A stretch of DNA of 64,000 nucleotides, from NCBI RefSeq assembly GCF_000425845.1, contig NZ_AUEF01000009.1:46274-110273 (forward strand), in the 5' to 3' direction. The notes below the pieces were generated by a model. The model saw only the letters and a list, made by a program, of their open reading frames with translations. It was not told the DNA's origin and ran no database searches. This DNA comes from Jeotgalicoccus psychrophilus DSM 19085 (GTDB taxonomy: Bacteria > Bacillota > Bacilli > Staphylococcales > Salinicoccaceae). Positions 8,014 to 16,790 of this stretch are shown piece after piece. Each line of letters opens with the position of its first letter. The stretch's first letter is position 1. The position numbers and the translations under genes were made by a program.

Positions 8014-9414
8014 CTATTCAGCTGGTTGTACTTCTCTATTTTGTTTTTGTGTTAGCAAACTCACGATAATTAACGAAGCTACTGATAATGGTAATGCGAC
8101 AATCACACTGTTCCAATCATTAGGACGATTCAGTACCATCTCCCAAATAAGAGTAGATCCTCCACCTAGTAACATAGATGTTAATACACCTGCTGTTGTT
8201 GCTTTTTTCCACATTAATGCAGCAAGTATCGCGGGTGTAATTGACGCACCATACATCGTATATGAATACATTTGAATTTCTAATACTGTTGGGAAAAACC
8301 TTCCAAGAACATACGCAAGTATACCTAAAATCACGACTGTTCCTCTGCTAAACCACAGTGTTTGTTTTTTCGTTAATGGTTCTTTTTTTCCACGGATAAA
8401 ATAAAATAAGTCATAGACGATATTTCCAGATGCTGATAAAAGATATGACGTCGCTGTTGTAATAATAAATGCGACCGCTGAACATAAAATAAGAACCCCA
8501 ACGAATACAGGTAAGCCTTCTACAGCTAATGTGAGTATTGCTGCGTCCGCTTCAATTTCTGGAAATATAACAATTGCAGTAGTCGCAAGTATAATTGTTA
8601 ACCCTATGACTAAAAAATTACCCGCTATAAATCCGAGTACTGAGTTTTTAGCTACTTTTGCACTTTTAGCAGCCGAGAATCTTTGATACATATTTTGATC
8701 ACCTAGAACTAATAAGAACAAGGGGAGGAAAAAACCTAATAGTTGAATAAATGACAGACCGCCGTTCCAAGTCTTTGTATGCTCAGGTAATGAAAGTGAT
8801 AATCCTTCAAGTCCACCAGCTGTATTTAGTGCAAATGGAACACCTATTATAAATCCTAGAATGATTAACACTGCACTCAATGCATCAGAATATGCTACTG
8901 AGAACAATCCTCCACTTATAGTTAAAAATATTACTAGTAAACCTATAACAATTGCGCCCCATTCAAGCGACATCCCTGTCGTTAATTGAAGGACATACGC
9001 CCCACCTGTAAACTGATATGCTGTTATACCAATAAATGCGAATAAAATTATAATTGATGCAATGAGTCTTGTGACGCGGCCAAATCTCTTCTCCATAAGT
9101 TGTGGCACGGTATAAGTTGCACTATTACGCACTTTATCAGCAATAAAGTAAAGTACTATAGCCCCAACGATACCGCCTGATAAATTAAATATAGCTGCAA
9201 AAGGACCGTACTGATAAATAAAACTGGCGCCCCCAACAACGGTTCCTGAGCCTACAAAAGTAGCTAAAAGAGTTCCTATTACAACAAATAAAGGAAGACT
9301 TCTCCCTGCTACCATGAAATCATCACTATCTTGAATTGAGTTTTTAGCAAAATAGACACCCATCCCAGCCATTATTAGCAAGTAAACAATTACTGCAATT
9401 AAATATATACTCAT
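8014..9414 (-). CDS. Sodium:solute symporter (SSS family)
   Basis: The 466-aa protein has about 13 hydrophobic segments. The N-terminal half, with YFAKNSIQDSDDFMVAGRSL followed by GTLLATFVGSGTVVGG, is typical of the SSS family (PutP, PanF). The ATG at 9414 is chosen over the one at 9447 because AAAAGGGG lies 8 bases before it. It is 25 bases downstream of an amidohydrolase gene and probably imports the substrate of the operon with Na+. The substrate cannot be read from the sequence. Confidence 0.9.
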   Translation of the reverse strand: MSIYLIAVIVYLLIMAGMGVYFAKNSIQDSDDFMVAGRSLPLFVVIGTLLATFVGSGTVVGGASFIYQYGPFAAIFNLSGGIVGAIVLYFIADKVRNSATYTVPQLMEKRFGRVTRLIASIIILFAFIGITAYQFTGGAYVLQLTTGMSLEWGAIVIGLLVIFLTISGGLFSVAYSDALSAVLIILGFIIGVPFALNTAGGLEGLSLSLPEHTKTWNGGLSFIQLLGFFLPLFLLVLGDQNMYQRFSAAKSAKVAKNSVLGFIAGNFLVIGLTIILATTAIVIFPEIEADAAILTLAVEGLPVFVGVLILCSAVAFIITTATSYLLSASGNIVYDLFYFIRGKKEPLTKKQTLWFSRGTVVILGILAYVLGRFFPTVLEIQMYSYTMYGASITPAILAALMWKKATTAGVLTSMLLGGGSTLIWEMVLNRPNDWNSVIVALPLSVASLIIVSLLTQKQNREVQPAE

Positions 9415-9439
9415 AACTTCATCCCCTTTTAAGTTATTA

Positions 9440-10609
9440 CTATACAATCAGTCCATTTTTAAAGATTAGTTTTTCTCCTTTTAAAACTTCTAAGTTTTCT
9501 AATGGATTGCTATCAATTACAAGTAAATCTGCTTTTTTTCCATTTACTATCGCCCCAAGATCATCCCTGTCAATACAATCAGCAGCGACACTAGTAGATG
9601 CTTTAATTACTTCCATAGAATTCATTCCAGCATCCTTCATGATTAATATTTCATCATAATAATACTTAGGCGGAGTCATTGGCCCACCACAATCAGTACC
9701 TGTTGCAATTTTCACACCAATCTCGACAGCTTGCTTAAGCATTTCGAAATGAGGTTTTACTACCGCTTCTGCTTTTTTTAATGCCCATTCAGGAATATCG
9801 GGGCTACTAGTTAATTGTCTCATTACCTTCATAGTCGGTACTAAAAACGTTCCTTGATTTTTCATAATCTCTAATGCATTTCGGTCAGCGTATATTCCAT
9901 GTTCAATTGTATCTATACCAACTTCTAAGCAATTCATAATACCTTCAATTCCATCCGCATGAGCAGCTACTTTTTTATTCTTTTTTAATGCTTCTTCTTT
10001 AGCTGCACTCAGCTCATCTAAATTTAACTGCACAGACCCTGGTTCTTCTCCTTCTGTATATATTCCACCGGTCGCCATAACTTTCACTAAGTCTGCTCCC
10101 TCTTTTAAGACGCGTCTGGTGTTTTTACGTACTTCACTGTCACCATCAGATTCATATCCTAAGTAATGGACATGTCCACCTGTCATTACTACTGGAGGTC
10201 CTGAACATATGATTGTCGGCCCAGGTAATTTGTTTGCATTAATTTTATTTCTTAAGTTCAGGACAGTTCCTCTAGGAGCTCCCAAGTCTCTCACCGTCGT
10301 TATACCTAACTTTAATGTCTCCATAGCATGTGCATAGGCATCTAATATGATACTTTCGTCTGGTTCATAATTAATTACTGCTTGCGGATTTGCACTTCCA
10401 TCCCAGACAAGATGTACATGACAATCTATTAACCCCGGCAATATATACTTACCTGAACAATCATGAACTTCATATTTATCCAGATCCTTTGGAACCTCTT
10501 TGGTTACTTCGATAATCTTGTCGCCTTCTATCACTACATTAAAATTCTCCTTAATCTCGTCTGATAGCCCATCAATTAAGTTACCGTTCTTAAGTAAAAC
10601 TTTCACCAT
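9440..10609 (-). CDS. Metal-dependent amidohydrolase (imidazolonepropionase-like), copy 2
   Basis: The 389-aa protein is a paralogue of 6812-7987 with all superfamily ligands intact: HxH in DCHVHLVWDG, Lys in LVKVMATGG, His in AAHADG, His in IEHGIY and Asp in GTDCGG. The start at 10609 is preferred to 10618 because AAAGGAG would touch the earlier ATG directly but sits 9 bases from the later one. It is the first gene of the four-gene catabolic operon. A 9-bp inverted repeat about 33 bases upstream is a possible regulator site. Confidence 0.88.
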   Translation of the reverse strand: MVKVLLKNGNLIDGLSDEIKENFNVVIEGDKIIEVTKEVPKDLDKYEVHDCSGKYILPGLIDCHVHLVWDGSANPQAVINYEPDESIILDAYAHAMETLKLGITTVRDLGAPRGTVLNLRNKINANKLPGPTIICSGPPVVMTGGHVHYLGYESDGDSEVRKNTRRVLKEGADLVKVMATGGIYTEGEEPGSVQLNLDELSAAKEEALKKNKKVAAHADGIEGIMNCLEVGIDTIEHGIYADRNALEIMKNQGTFLVPTMKVMRQLTSSPDIPEWALKKAEAVVKPHFEMLKQAVEIGVKIATGTDCGGPMTPPKYYYDEILIMKDAGMNSMEVIKASTSVAADCIDRDDLGAIVNGKKADLLVIDSNPLENLEVLKGEKLIFKNGLIV

Positions 10610-10641
10610 ACTATCCATCTCCTTTATATATTCTAAATATT

Positions 10642-10669
10642 ATCAATATACTGTTAATTTTATATTGAT
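10642..10669. promoter_or_regulatory. Candidate operator of the PucR-type regulator
   Basis: Perfect inverted repeat ATCAATATA, 10-bp spacer, TATATTGAT. It lies in the 110-bp gap before the first gene of the catabolic operon, between that gene and the terminator of the regulator gene. Placement and symmetry suit a dimeric regulator site; binding is inferred. Confidence 0.5.
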
Positions 10670-10683
10670 TTTCTCCACAAAAA

Positions 10684-10723
10684 ATTCAGTGTACCGTTGT
10701 ACTACGTCAACAACACACTGAAT
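10684..10723 (-). terminator. Rho-independent terminator of the PucR-type gene
   Basis: Arms ATTCAGTGT and ACACTGAAT enclose a 22-base loop; on the minus strand the stem is followed by TTTTTG. It separates the regulator gene from the operon, so the operon needs its own promoter. Confidence 0.75.
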
Positions 10724-10728
10724 CAATT

Positions 10729-12285
10729 TCATTTATTTTTTTCATACATCTTGAGCGCTAACACTACAAGTGCATAGTTAGAACTTTGATTTATATCTAT
10801 ATTTAATAAGCCATTAATTTGAGAAAGTCGATATCTCACTGTATTTGGATGAACAAACATCTCTTCTGCTATTGCCTTGATGTTAAAGAAATGTGATAAA
10901 GCACTTTTTAAAGTATTGATTAAATTTCCATCTTTCTTTTTATCATATTCTATTATTGGTAATAGTATCTCTTCATCTAAACACTTAAATAACGAAAGTT
11001 CATCGATATTATAGACTAATTTTTCAATTCCTATATTATTCCACTTAGAAAGCTGTATTCCATCTTTTTTAGAAGAAAGCATTGCTGTTCTAGCCTGCAT
11101 ATTCATTTTACTAATCTCATCTAATGAGGTTTCTACATGTTCCGCGCTTAACCCTATAGACTGATAAGAATACATTTCCAGTATTTCTATCAATTCATTT
11201 AATTCTTCATCATTTTCCAAATACGCGATAAGCGTCCTATTATAAATCCACGTTAATACGTTTGAATTCTTCTCCATGAATACTGTATTAACTGAGTTAA
11301 ATGCTTCTTCAAGAATTCTCTTATCTTCAAATGATACTCTCATACAATAACTTAATTTAGAAATAGGTATATAAAAATCATTTTCTTTTAAACTATTACT
11401 TTCATTGTTAATAAGTATTTCGAACTTTTTTATATCTCTAAGTCTCAAGTGATTATTTCCAGAGGATTGTTTATACGAGGACATACTTATAGCTCTAATA
11501 CCCATGCGAATTACTTCATCACTATAAAAATTTTCCGTCGCTGTTTTATTTATAATAAGATATCCTAGAAAACTTTTCTTCGAAACTACTGGGATAATAT
11601 TAATCACTAGTTCTTTATTACTTTCACTATTTACAGTTAGCTGCGTTTCTCTTTTAAAAAAACGAGTTTTTAATAACTCCTCTTTATGTATAGAAGTAAT
11701 TTCACTTGTCAGTCTGTCCATATAGGACTGGCTGTAAACAGGTTCTTTCCAAATAGATTTAACTTTCATATGTGAGTCTAGTAAGATAATATTTTCTTTA
11801 ATATAATTTCCAATCAAATTTATAATGTATCCAGGATCTTTTTCTAAAAAGACAGATTCTAATATTTTTTCATTCATTTTGTATATTTCATAACTTTTTA
11901 GATTCAACTGTTCATTCTCTAGTTGGTTAAATATATCCAATATTTTATGATATGGTACATTTATAGGAATACTAAAAAGTGGCATACTTAACTTCTTACA
12001 ATGTTGAATAACTTCTTTTGGCACTTCTTTATAATGTGCTTTATGGAAACCTATCCCTAAAATCCCTAGCGTTTTAAGCCATGTAATTTGCTCATTAATA
12101 CTATCGATATTCTTAAATGCTTGAAAAGTACTCAATACCAATCCATTTTTTTTAAAGTTATAATTTTTCTCTGGTAATTCTAAAATTGTTATATAATCTA
12201 TCCTCACATCGGCTTCAGCTATGTCTTCAATAAGTTTTATCTCAATTTTCTTAAACTCTTTACACAATCTACTTAATGTCACCAT
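10729..12285 (-). CDS. PucR-family transcriptional regulator
   Basis: The 518-aa protein has an N-terminal PucR-like ligand-sensing region (about 1-130; YITILELPEK to SMPLFSIPIN), a middle region and a C-terminal PucR helix-turn-helix with AIAEEMFVHPNTVRYRLSQI. The ATG at 12285 is preferred over the upstream one at 12321 because AAGGGGA is 7 bases before it. PucR-type regulators control purine, gamma-aminobutyrate, proline and related nitrogen catabolism, often as activators. Its position directly upstream of the symporter and hydrolase genes on the same strand suggests it controls them. Confidence 0.9.
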   Translation of the reverse strand: MVTLSRLCKEFKKIEIKLIEDIAEADVRIDYITILELPEKNYNFKKNGLVLSTFQAFKNIDSINEQITWLKTLGILGIGFHKAHYKEVPKEVIQHCKKLSMPLFSIPINVPYHKILDIFNQLENEQLNLKSYEIYKMNEKILESVFLEKDPGYIINLIGNYIKENIILLDSHMKVKSIWKEPVYSQSYMDRLTSEITSIHKEELLKTRFFKRETQLTVNSESNKELVINIIPVVSKKSFLGYLIINKTATENFYSDEVIRMGIRAISMSSYKQSSGNNHLRLRDIKKFEILINNESNSLKENDFYIPISKLSYCMRVSFEDKRILEEAFNSVNTVFMEKNSNVLTWIYNRTLIAYLENDEELNELIEILEMYSYQSIGLSAEHVETSLDEISKMNMQARTAMLSSKKDGIQLSKWNNIGIEKLVYNIDELSLFKCLDEEILLPIIEYDKKKDGNLINTLKSALSHFFNIKAIAEEMFVHPNTVRYRLSQINGLLNIDINQSSNYALVVLALKMYEKNK

Positions 12286-12368
12286 AGTTGTATCCCCTTT
12301 AAGTTTAAATAAAGAAATCAAAAAATTAATTAAAACTAATAGAAAATTGATAATTAAGCACTCAAAAA

Positions 12369-12413
12369 AAGAGAAAATAGAACTAAATTCATCCCAAAAT
12401 ATTGTTTTCTCTT
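12369..12413 (-). terminator. Terminator of the GNAT-VOC-ABC operon
   Basis: Arms AAGAGAAAA and TTTTCTCTT enclose a 27-base loop; the minus strand continues TTTTTGAG. It lies just past the stop of the acetyltransferase gene. The long loop makes it a moderate call. Confidence 0.55.
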
Positions 12414-12423
12414 ACAGTACTCA

Positions 12424-12882
12424 TTAATTTTTCTTCTCCATCTTCATCACATACTCATTATTCTCTTCATCAAACTCTCCATATTCAAAACCAAGCGACT
12501 CCAGTAGCCTGCCCATCACGTCATTGCCTTTAACATAATCCGCAATGAGCACATCAAACCTGCTGTCCGCTTCAAATTGCTCTATCACTTTCTCCACAAT
12601 CGCTTTGCCGTATCCTTTACCCTGATAGTCCTTATCCACCATCATCCGCCAAATCATTAATTCTTTTTCTTCCTCGTCTTCATCCAGCAGTATAAATCCA
12701 ACTACCTTATCCCCGTCCTGCACCGCATACGGAAACACGTCTCCTGCTTTTCTATAAAGATACGCATCCGCAATCGATCTCACATTCGGTGCTATAAATT
12801 TCGCTTGGTTCTGCTCGTCTGTCACTTTCAGCTTCAACACCGCTTCATAGTTCTCTTCATTTATCTCAACAAATTCAACCAT
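12424..12882 (-). CDS. GNAT-family N-acetyltransferase
   Basis: The 152-aa protein matches the GNAT fold: ELMIWRMMVDKDYQGKGYGK at about residues 94-113 holds the acetyl-CoA pyrophosphate loop (Q/R-x-x-G-x-G/A), followed by a long helix and GRLLESLGFEYG. The acceptor is unknown. It lies 12 bases after the VOC gene and is the last of four closely spaced minus-strand genes. Base composition is clearly higher in GC than the PucR gene just to its left, marking the right edge of the AT-rich block. Confidence 0.85.
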   Translation of the reverse strand: MVEFVEINEENYEAVLKLKVTDEQNQAKFIAPNVRSIADAYLYRKAGDVFPYAVQDGDKVVGFILLDEDEEEKELMIWRMMVDKDYQGKGYGKAIVEKVIEQFEADSRFDVLIADYVKGNDVMGRLLESLGFEYGEFDEENNEYVMKMEKKN

Positions 12883-12894
12883 CTCATCAGTCCC

Positions 12895-13278
12895 CTATTC
12901 CACCGCTTCACTCACCGCAAAGTAGTTTTCCTGTCCATCGTTAAAGTTAAATGTCTTCATCCCCGGTATCTCCACCAGTTCACCGACATCCACGCCTTTT
13001 TCTTTCAGCTCTTTATACACCGCTTCAACATTCTCCACTTCGAACATCAGCGACGGCGTTTCCCTGCTCACTTCCGGACTGTATTTCTCGATAAACTCAA
13101 GCGGAAACATGACTATCGTCGTTTCCGATTCAGCGTCCGGCGCCACTTCATATCCTTTATAGTTCTCCATCAGATCCAATTCTTCTTTCACCGTAAAGCC
13201 TAATTTAGTCGTCCAGAAGTCCACCGCCATATCGATATCTTTCACATACAGCATAACGTTCGCCAGTTTTTTAATCAT
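12895..13278 (-). CDS. VOC-family (glyoxalase/bleomycin-resistance-like) protein
   Basis: The 127-aa protein has two beta-alpha-beta-beta-beta halves typical of the vicinal-oxygen-chelate fold: VMLYVKDIDMAVDFWTTKLG at the start and PGMKTFNFNDGQENYFAVSE at the end. It may be a metal-dependent enzyme or a binding protein; the metal ligands are not clear enough to choose. It sits between the ABC permease (24 bases upstream) and the GNAT gene. Confidence 0.85.
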   Translation of the reverse strand: MIKKLANVMLYVKDIDMAVDFWTTKLGFTVKEELDLMENYKGYEVAPDAESETTIVMFPLEFIEKYSPEVSRETPSLMFEVENVEAVYKELKEKGVDVGELVEIPGMKTFNFNDGQENYFAVSEAVE

Positions 13279-13302
13279 TTATATCAGTCCTTCTTAAAAA
13301 GA

Positions 13303-14379
13303 TTACACTCTCCGGTGTTTCTTCAGCCCTAAAATACTCAGCACCGTAAAGCCAATAATGAACAGTGCTAAAGCCAGCAGTTCATTCCAAATATACGACC
13401 AGCTGTTTCCTTTAATCATCACTTCCGTCAGCGCGTCTCCCGCATATCTCAGCGGAAATCCATAGCCGATGTTATTAAACCAGTCTCCTATATAATCAAA
13501 GGGAATTAATCCCGATAAAAATATCTGCGGCACAGTGACCAGCAGAATCAAGAGCATCAGCCGCCCTTCGCTTTTCGACAGCAGCGCGATCATCATACCC
13601 GCCGCAGCACCGCTGAACGCGAGCAGTATATAAATGACAAACACCCATATCATACTCCCGGCAATCGTTACATCCAGCAGGTAAATCGAATACAGCACCA
13701 GCAGGACTGTTTCCAGCAGGATAAACAGACCGAGTCCCGTTAAATAACCGAGAATCACCTCACTCCGTCTGATTGATGTAGCCAGCATCCGTTCCAGCGT
13801 GCCTGACCAGCGTTCCCGGAACAGTGTAAGGCAGGTAAATACCGTCACAAAGAAAAACAGCACCAGGCCTGTCAATATCGGGAACATTTTTTCAAAAAAC
13901 GTACTTGCTGAATCACCGTATAGAAAAGATGTTTCAATTTCAATCTTCGGAATCTCGGCCTCTTCCGGCAGAGCTGCCATAATTCCCTTCAGTCTTTCAT
14001 CCTCCACAGCACGGACACCTGTCTCAACCGCCTGTTCTGCAGCAGCTGTTTTCGGCGGGTCTTCATTTTTATAAGTGACATTAAGTCCCTTGTCTTCCAT
14101 ACTGACAAACGCGTCCAGTTCATGGGTATCAAGCAGTGTGTCAAGCACCGGTGTCAGTTCATAGGTCAGAACTTCCACATCATCCGGCAGTCCTTCTGTA
14201 AAGGTCGGGTCCATCGTATCCGGTACGCCTATACGTATATCCGTTTCATTTTTGACATCAAAAACCAGATACATCAGCGTAATGACAACGAGCGGCGCCA
14301 ACAGAACCCACAGCAGCATTTTTACATTACGGAGCATACTCCTGAATGTCTGCACAGCAATGGTACCCATCCCCATCAT
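13303..14379 (-). CDS. ABC-2 type transporter permease
   Basis: The 358-aa protein has one N-terminal membrane segment (about 17-38), a large extracellular region (about 40-165) and five C-terminal membrane segments, the layout of ABC-2 exporters. The motif FRERWSGTLERMLATSIRRS is the usual cytoplasmic loop. It overlaps the ATPase gene by 4 bases (ATGA), so the two form one exporter. The substrate is unknown; related pairs export drugs, lipids or peptides. Confidence 0.9.
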   Translation of the reverse strand: MMGMGTIAVQTFRSMLRNVKMLLWVLLAPLVVITLMYLVFDVKNETDIRIGVPDTMDPTFTEGLPDDVEVLTYELTPVLDTLLDTHELDAFVSMEDKGLNVTYKNEDPPKTAAAEQAVETGVRAVEDERLKGIMAALPEEAEIPKIEIETSFLYGDSASTFFEKMFPILTGLVLFFFVTVFTCLTLFRERWSGTLERMLATSIRRSEVILGYLTGLGLFILLETVLLVLYSIYLLDVTIAGSMIWVFVIYILLAFSGAAAGMMIALLSKSEGRLMLLILLVTVPQIFLSGLIPFDYIGDWFNNIGYGFPLRYAGDALTEVMIKGNSWSYIWNELLALALFIIGFTVLSILGLKKHRRV

Positions 14380-15107
14380 GTAACCGCCTCCATTTTTATG
14401 AACACTTCTTCGATTGAAACTGCCTTATATTCATTCATCAATGCTTCCGGCGGTCCTTCTGCCACTATTCTGCCTTTATTAAGCAGTACTACTCTATCGT
14501 ATTTTTCGACGCCGCTCATGCCCTGTGCTGCTGCGATAATGCCCGCACCTTCATCTGCAAGCGTCCTCAGATGATTCCAAACCGACAATCGCAGCTCTGG
14601 ATTAATCCCTGCCCCGGGCTCATCCAGCACAATCAATTTAGGACTGCCAAGCAAAGCAATAGCCAGTGACAGTCTCCGCTTCATGTCCCCTGAAAACTTC
14701 GATACCTTGTTACTCCCAGTTTCATGCAGTCCAACCAGCTTGAGGTTTTTATCGATTTCGCTTTTAAGTTCTTGTCCTTTAAGGTTTTTCAGTTTGCCGA
14801 AAAACACCATATTCTCATGCGCTGTCATCGTTCCGTAAATTGCTGCTTCCTGGCCCATATAGCCAATCTTACTCAGCATTTTCCGCTTCGGCATCTGTTC
14901 ATCCAGCACATGTGCTTTTCCGTCTGTTAAATCTTCCATACCAATCAGGCAGCGGATACACGTTGTCTTGCCGGATTCCTCCGGGCCGATCAGTCCAACT
15001 ATTTCTCCGGCTTTAACAGTTAAATTAATATCAGTCAGCACCTGATTAAAGAAAAATTTTTTATCAGCATCCTGCAGTGAAGCAATTATTTTAGTCACAG
15101 TTATCAC
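14376..15107 (-). CDS. ABC transporter ATP-binding protein
   Basis: The 243-aa ATPase has a Walker A variant GPEESGKTT, a signature region KVSKFSGDMKRRLSLAIALL and Walker B LIVLDEPGAGINPE. The signature reads FSGDM where LSGGQ is usual, which is common in the DrrA-type exporter group. Its partner is the overlapping permease gene. Confidence 0.92.
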   Translation of the reverse strand: MITVTKIIASLQDADKKFFFNQVLTDINLTVKAGEIVGLIGPEESGKTTCIRCLIGMEDLTDGKAHVLDEQMPKRKMLSKIGYMGQEAAIYGTMTAHENMVFFGKLKNLKGQELKSEIDKNLKLVGLHETGSNKVSKFSGDMKRRLSLAIALLGSPKLIVLDEPGAGINPELRLSVWNHLRTLADEGAGIIAAAQGMSGVEKYDRVVLLNKGRIVAEGPPEALMNEYKAVSIEEVFIKMEAVT

Positions 15108-15193
15108 GACCTTTATGTATACAATTATACTGACAAATACCCTCTCTTACATTCACTTAAGCATATAACAAATATTGTAAATCTGACAAATAA

Positions 15194-15230
15194 AAAAAGC
15201 TGCACGATGTAAAAACATCGTACAGCTTTT
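15194..15230 (-). terminator. Terminator of tRNA-Val
   Basis: A 15-bp stem with one C-A mismatch (AAAAGCTG plus ACGATG arms, loop TAAAAA) is followed on the minus strand by TTTTTTTATTTG. It starts 10 bases past the tRNA 3' end. Confidence 0.85.
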
Positions 15231-15240
15231 ATACAGTTAA

Positions 15241-15312
15241 TGATTCCGAGTGGGATCGAACCACCGACCTCTTCGATGTCAACGAAGCGCTCTCCCGCTG
15301 AGCTACGGAATC
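15241..15312 (-). tRNA. tRNA-Val (anticodon GAC)
   Basis: The minus strand folds into a complete cloverleaf. The acceptor stem is GATTCCG with CGGAATC and discriminator A; the D-arm is GCTC/GAGC; the anticodon stem CTTCG/CGAAG holds loop TTGACAT with anticodon GAC; the T-arm has TTCGATC. The 3' CCA is not encoded. It stands alone with its own terminator. GAC reads valine GUC/GUU codons. Confidence 0.93.
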
Positions 15313-15459
15313 GTATTATTGACTACTTATATACTTTAAGCCAGTTCTGAAAATAAATCAACTTATACTAAGCATTTTATATTGCCTGAATATTTTAATT
15401 TTTATATCAATGAATTTTAATATGTGCTAATCTATAACCAGACTTAAGGGAGGTTTACT

Positions 15460-16770
15460 ATGGATAAAAAACTAAGAAGAAAAGTATTATCAGCAAGTTT
15501 GATTGGTTCATCAATAGAATGGTTCGACTTTTTCCTGTACGCTGCAGTCGCAAGTATTATTTTTAATACGCAGTTCTTCGTGACCGACGATGCATTCCTG
15601 TCGAATATTCTGGCCTATTTCGGGCTGGCACTGTCATTCTTTATACGTCCTTTAGGGGGAGTCATCTTTGCACATATTGGTGACAGAGTCGGACGTAAGA
15701 AAACATTAATTATTACATTAAGCTTAATGGGCTTCGCAACCGCAGGTATCGGTTTACTGCCTACATATGCACAAATTGGTGTTGCTGCACCGCTGCTGTT
15801 ACTCTTATTCAGACTAATACAGGGTCTCGGCATCGGCGGAGAATGGGGCGGCGCCCTGCTCCTTGCTACTGAATATGCACCGAAGAAACAGCGCGGGCTG
15901 TTCGGAAGTTTCCCGCAGATGGGGATTCCTATCGGTCTCGTTCTTGCTTACGGTTCATTCTTCCTGCTCACATGGGCAATGCCTGAGGAGATGTTCCTCG
16001 CATGGGGCTGGAGAATTCCATTTATCTTCAGTCTGCTGCTCGTTATTATCGGGCTGTTAATTCGTAAAGGTCTCGATGAAACGCCGGCCTTCGTTCAGAT
16101 GCAGAAAGAAGCAGCTGAGAAAAACGAAGTCAGACGCCTGCCGATTGTTGAGATTTTTAAGAAGCACCCGAAAGAAGTGCTCATTACGACAGGTGCTAAA
16201 TTTGTTGAAACCGGGCCGTTCTATATCTTCACGACGTTCATCGTCGGTTACGGTGTATCGAGTCTCGACGTATCATTCGAATTTATGATGCTGTCGATTA
16301 TGGCGGTATCTGTGCTCACGACGATTATGATTCCGGTTATGGGCAGTCTGTCCGACAGAGTCGGACGGAGAAAGATGTTCCTGATTGGGGCAACGGCGAT
16401 GCTGATTTACGCCTTCCCGTATTTCTTTATCGTGAATACACATGAACCGATGCTCGTTATTTTAGCAACATTCATCGGACTGGTTGTAATCTGGCCGCCG
16501 ATTACGGCAATACTCGGCACGATGTTCTCCGAATCATTCAGTAAAGAAGTACGTTATACTGGAGTTACGCTCGGCTATCAGATCGGTGCTGCAGTTGCCG
16601 GTGGTTCTGCACCGCTTATCGCTGAATTCCTGATGAACCAGTTTGACGGTTCAAGTATTCCGGTATCGCTGTACATTGTAATGACAGCAATTGTGTCATT
16701 GATTGCAGTATTCGCAATGCGCGGAGAATCCGCTCAGGATAAAGAAGACAGATTAATGAACGCCGAATAA
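15460..16770 (+). CDS. MFS transporter, metabolite:H+ symporter (MHS) type
   Basis: The 436-aa protein has 12 predicted membrane segments and the MHS hallmarks: SSIEWFDFFLYA near the N-terminus, GDRVGRKKTL between segments 2 and 3, and LIQGLGIGGEWGGALLLATE. ProP, ShiA and citrate/alpha-ketoglutarate carriers belong here, so substrates could be an organic acid, betaine or proline. The ribosome site AAGGGAGG is well placed. An ornithine cyclodeaminase-family gene follows after about 20 bases, so the pair probably imports and converts an amino acid or imino acid. Confidence 0.9.
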   Translation: MDKKLRRKVLSASLIGSSIEWFDFFLYAAVASIIFNTQFFVTDDAFLSNILAYFGLALSFFIRPLGGVIFAHIGDRVGRKKTLIITLSLMGFATAGIGLLPTYAQIGVAAPLLLLLFRLIQGLGIGGEWGGALLLATEYAPKKQRGLFGSFPQMGIPIGLVLAYGSFFLLTWAMPEEMFLAWGWRIPFIFSLLLVIIGLLIRKGLDETPAFVQMQKEAAEKNEVRRLPIVEIFKKHPKEVLITTGAKFVETGPFYIFTTFIVGYGVSSLDVSFEFMMLSIMAVSVLTTIMIPVMGSLSDRVGRRKMFLIGATAMLIYAFPYFFIVNTHEPMLVILATFIGLVVIWPPITAILGTMFSESFSKEVRYTGVTLGYQIGAAVAGGSAPLIAEFLMNQFDGSSIPVSLYIVMTAIVSLIAVFAMRGESAQDKEDRLMNAE

Positions 16771-16790
16771 TACTAGATGGAGTGAATACA

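Noticed and set aside
15241..15312. tRNA-Val as the integration site of the AT-rich block
   Set aside because: The block ends near 12.4 kb, no integrase is present and no duplicated tRNA 3' end was found.
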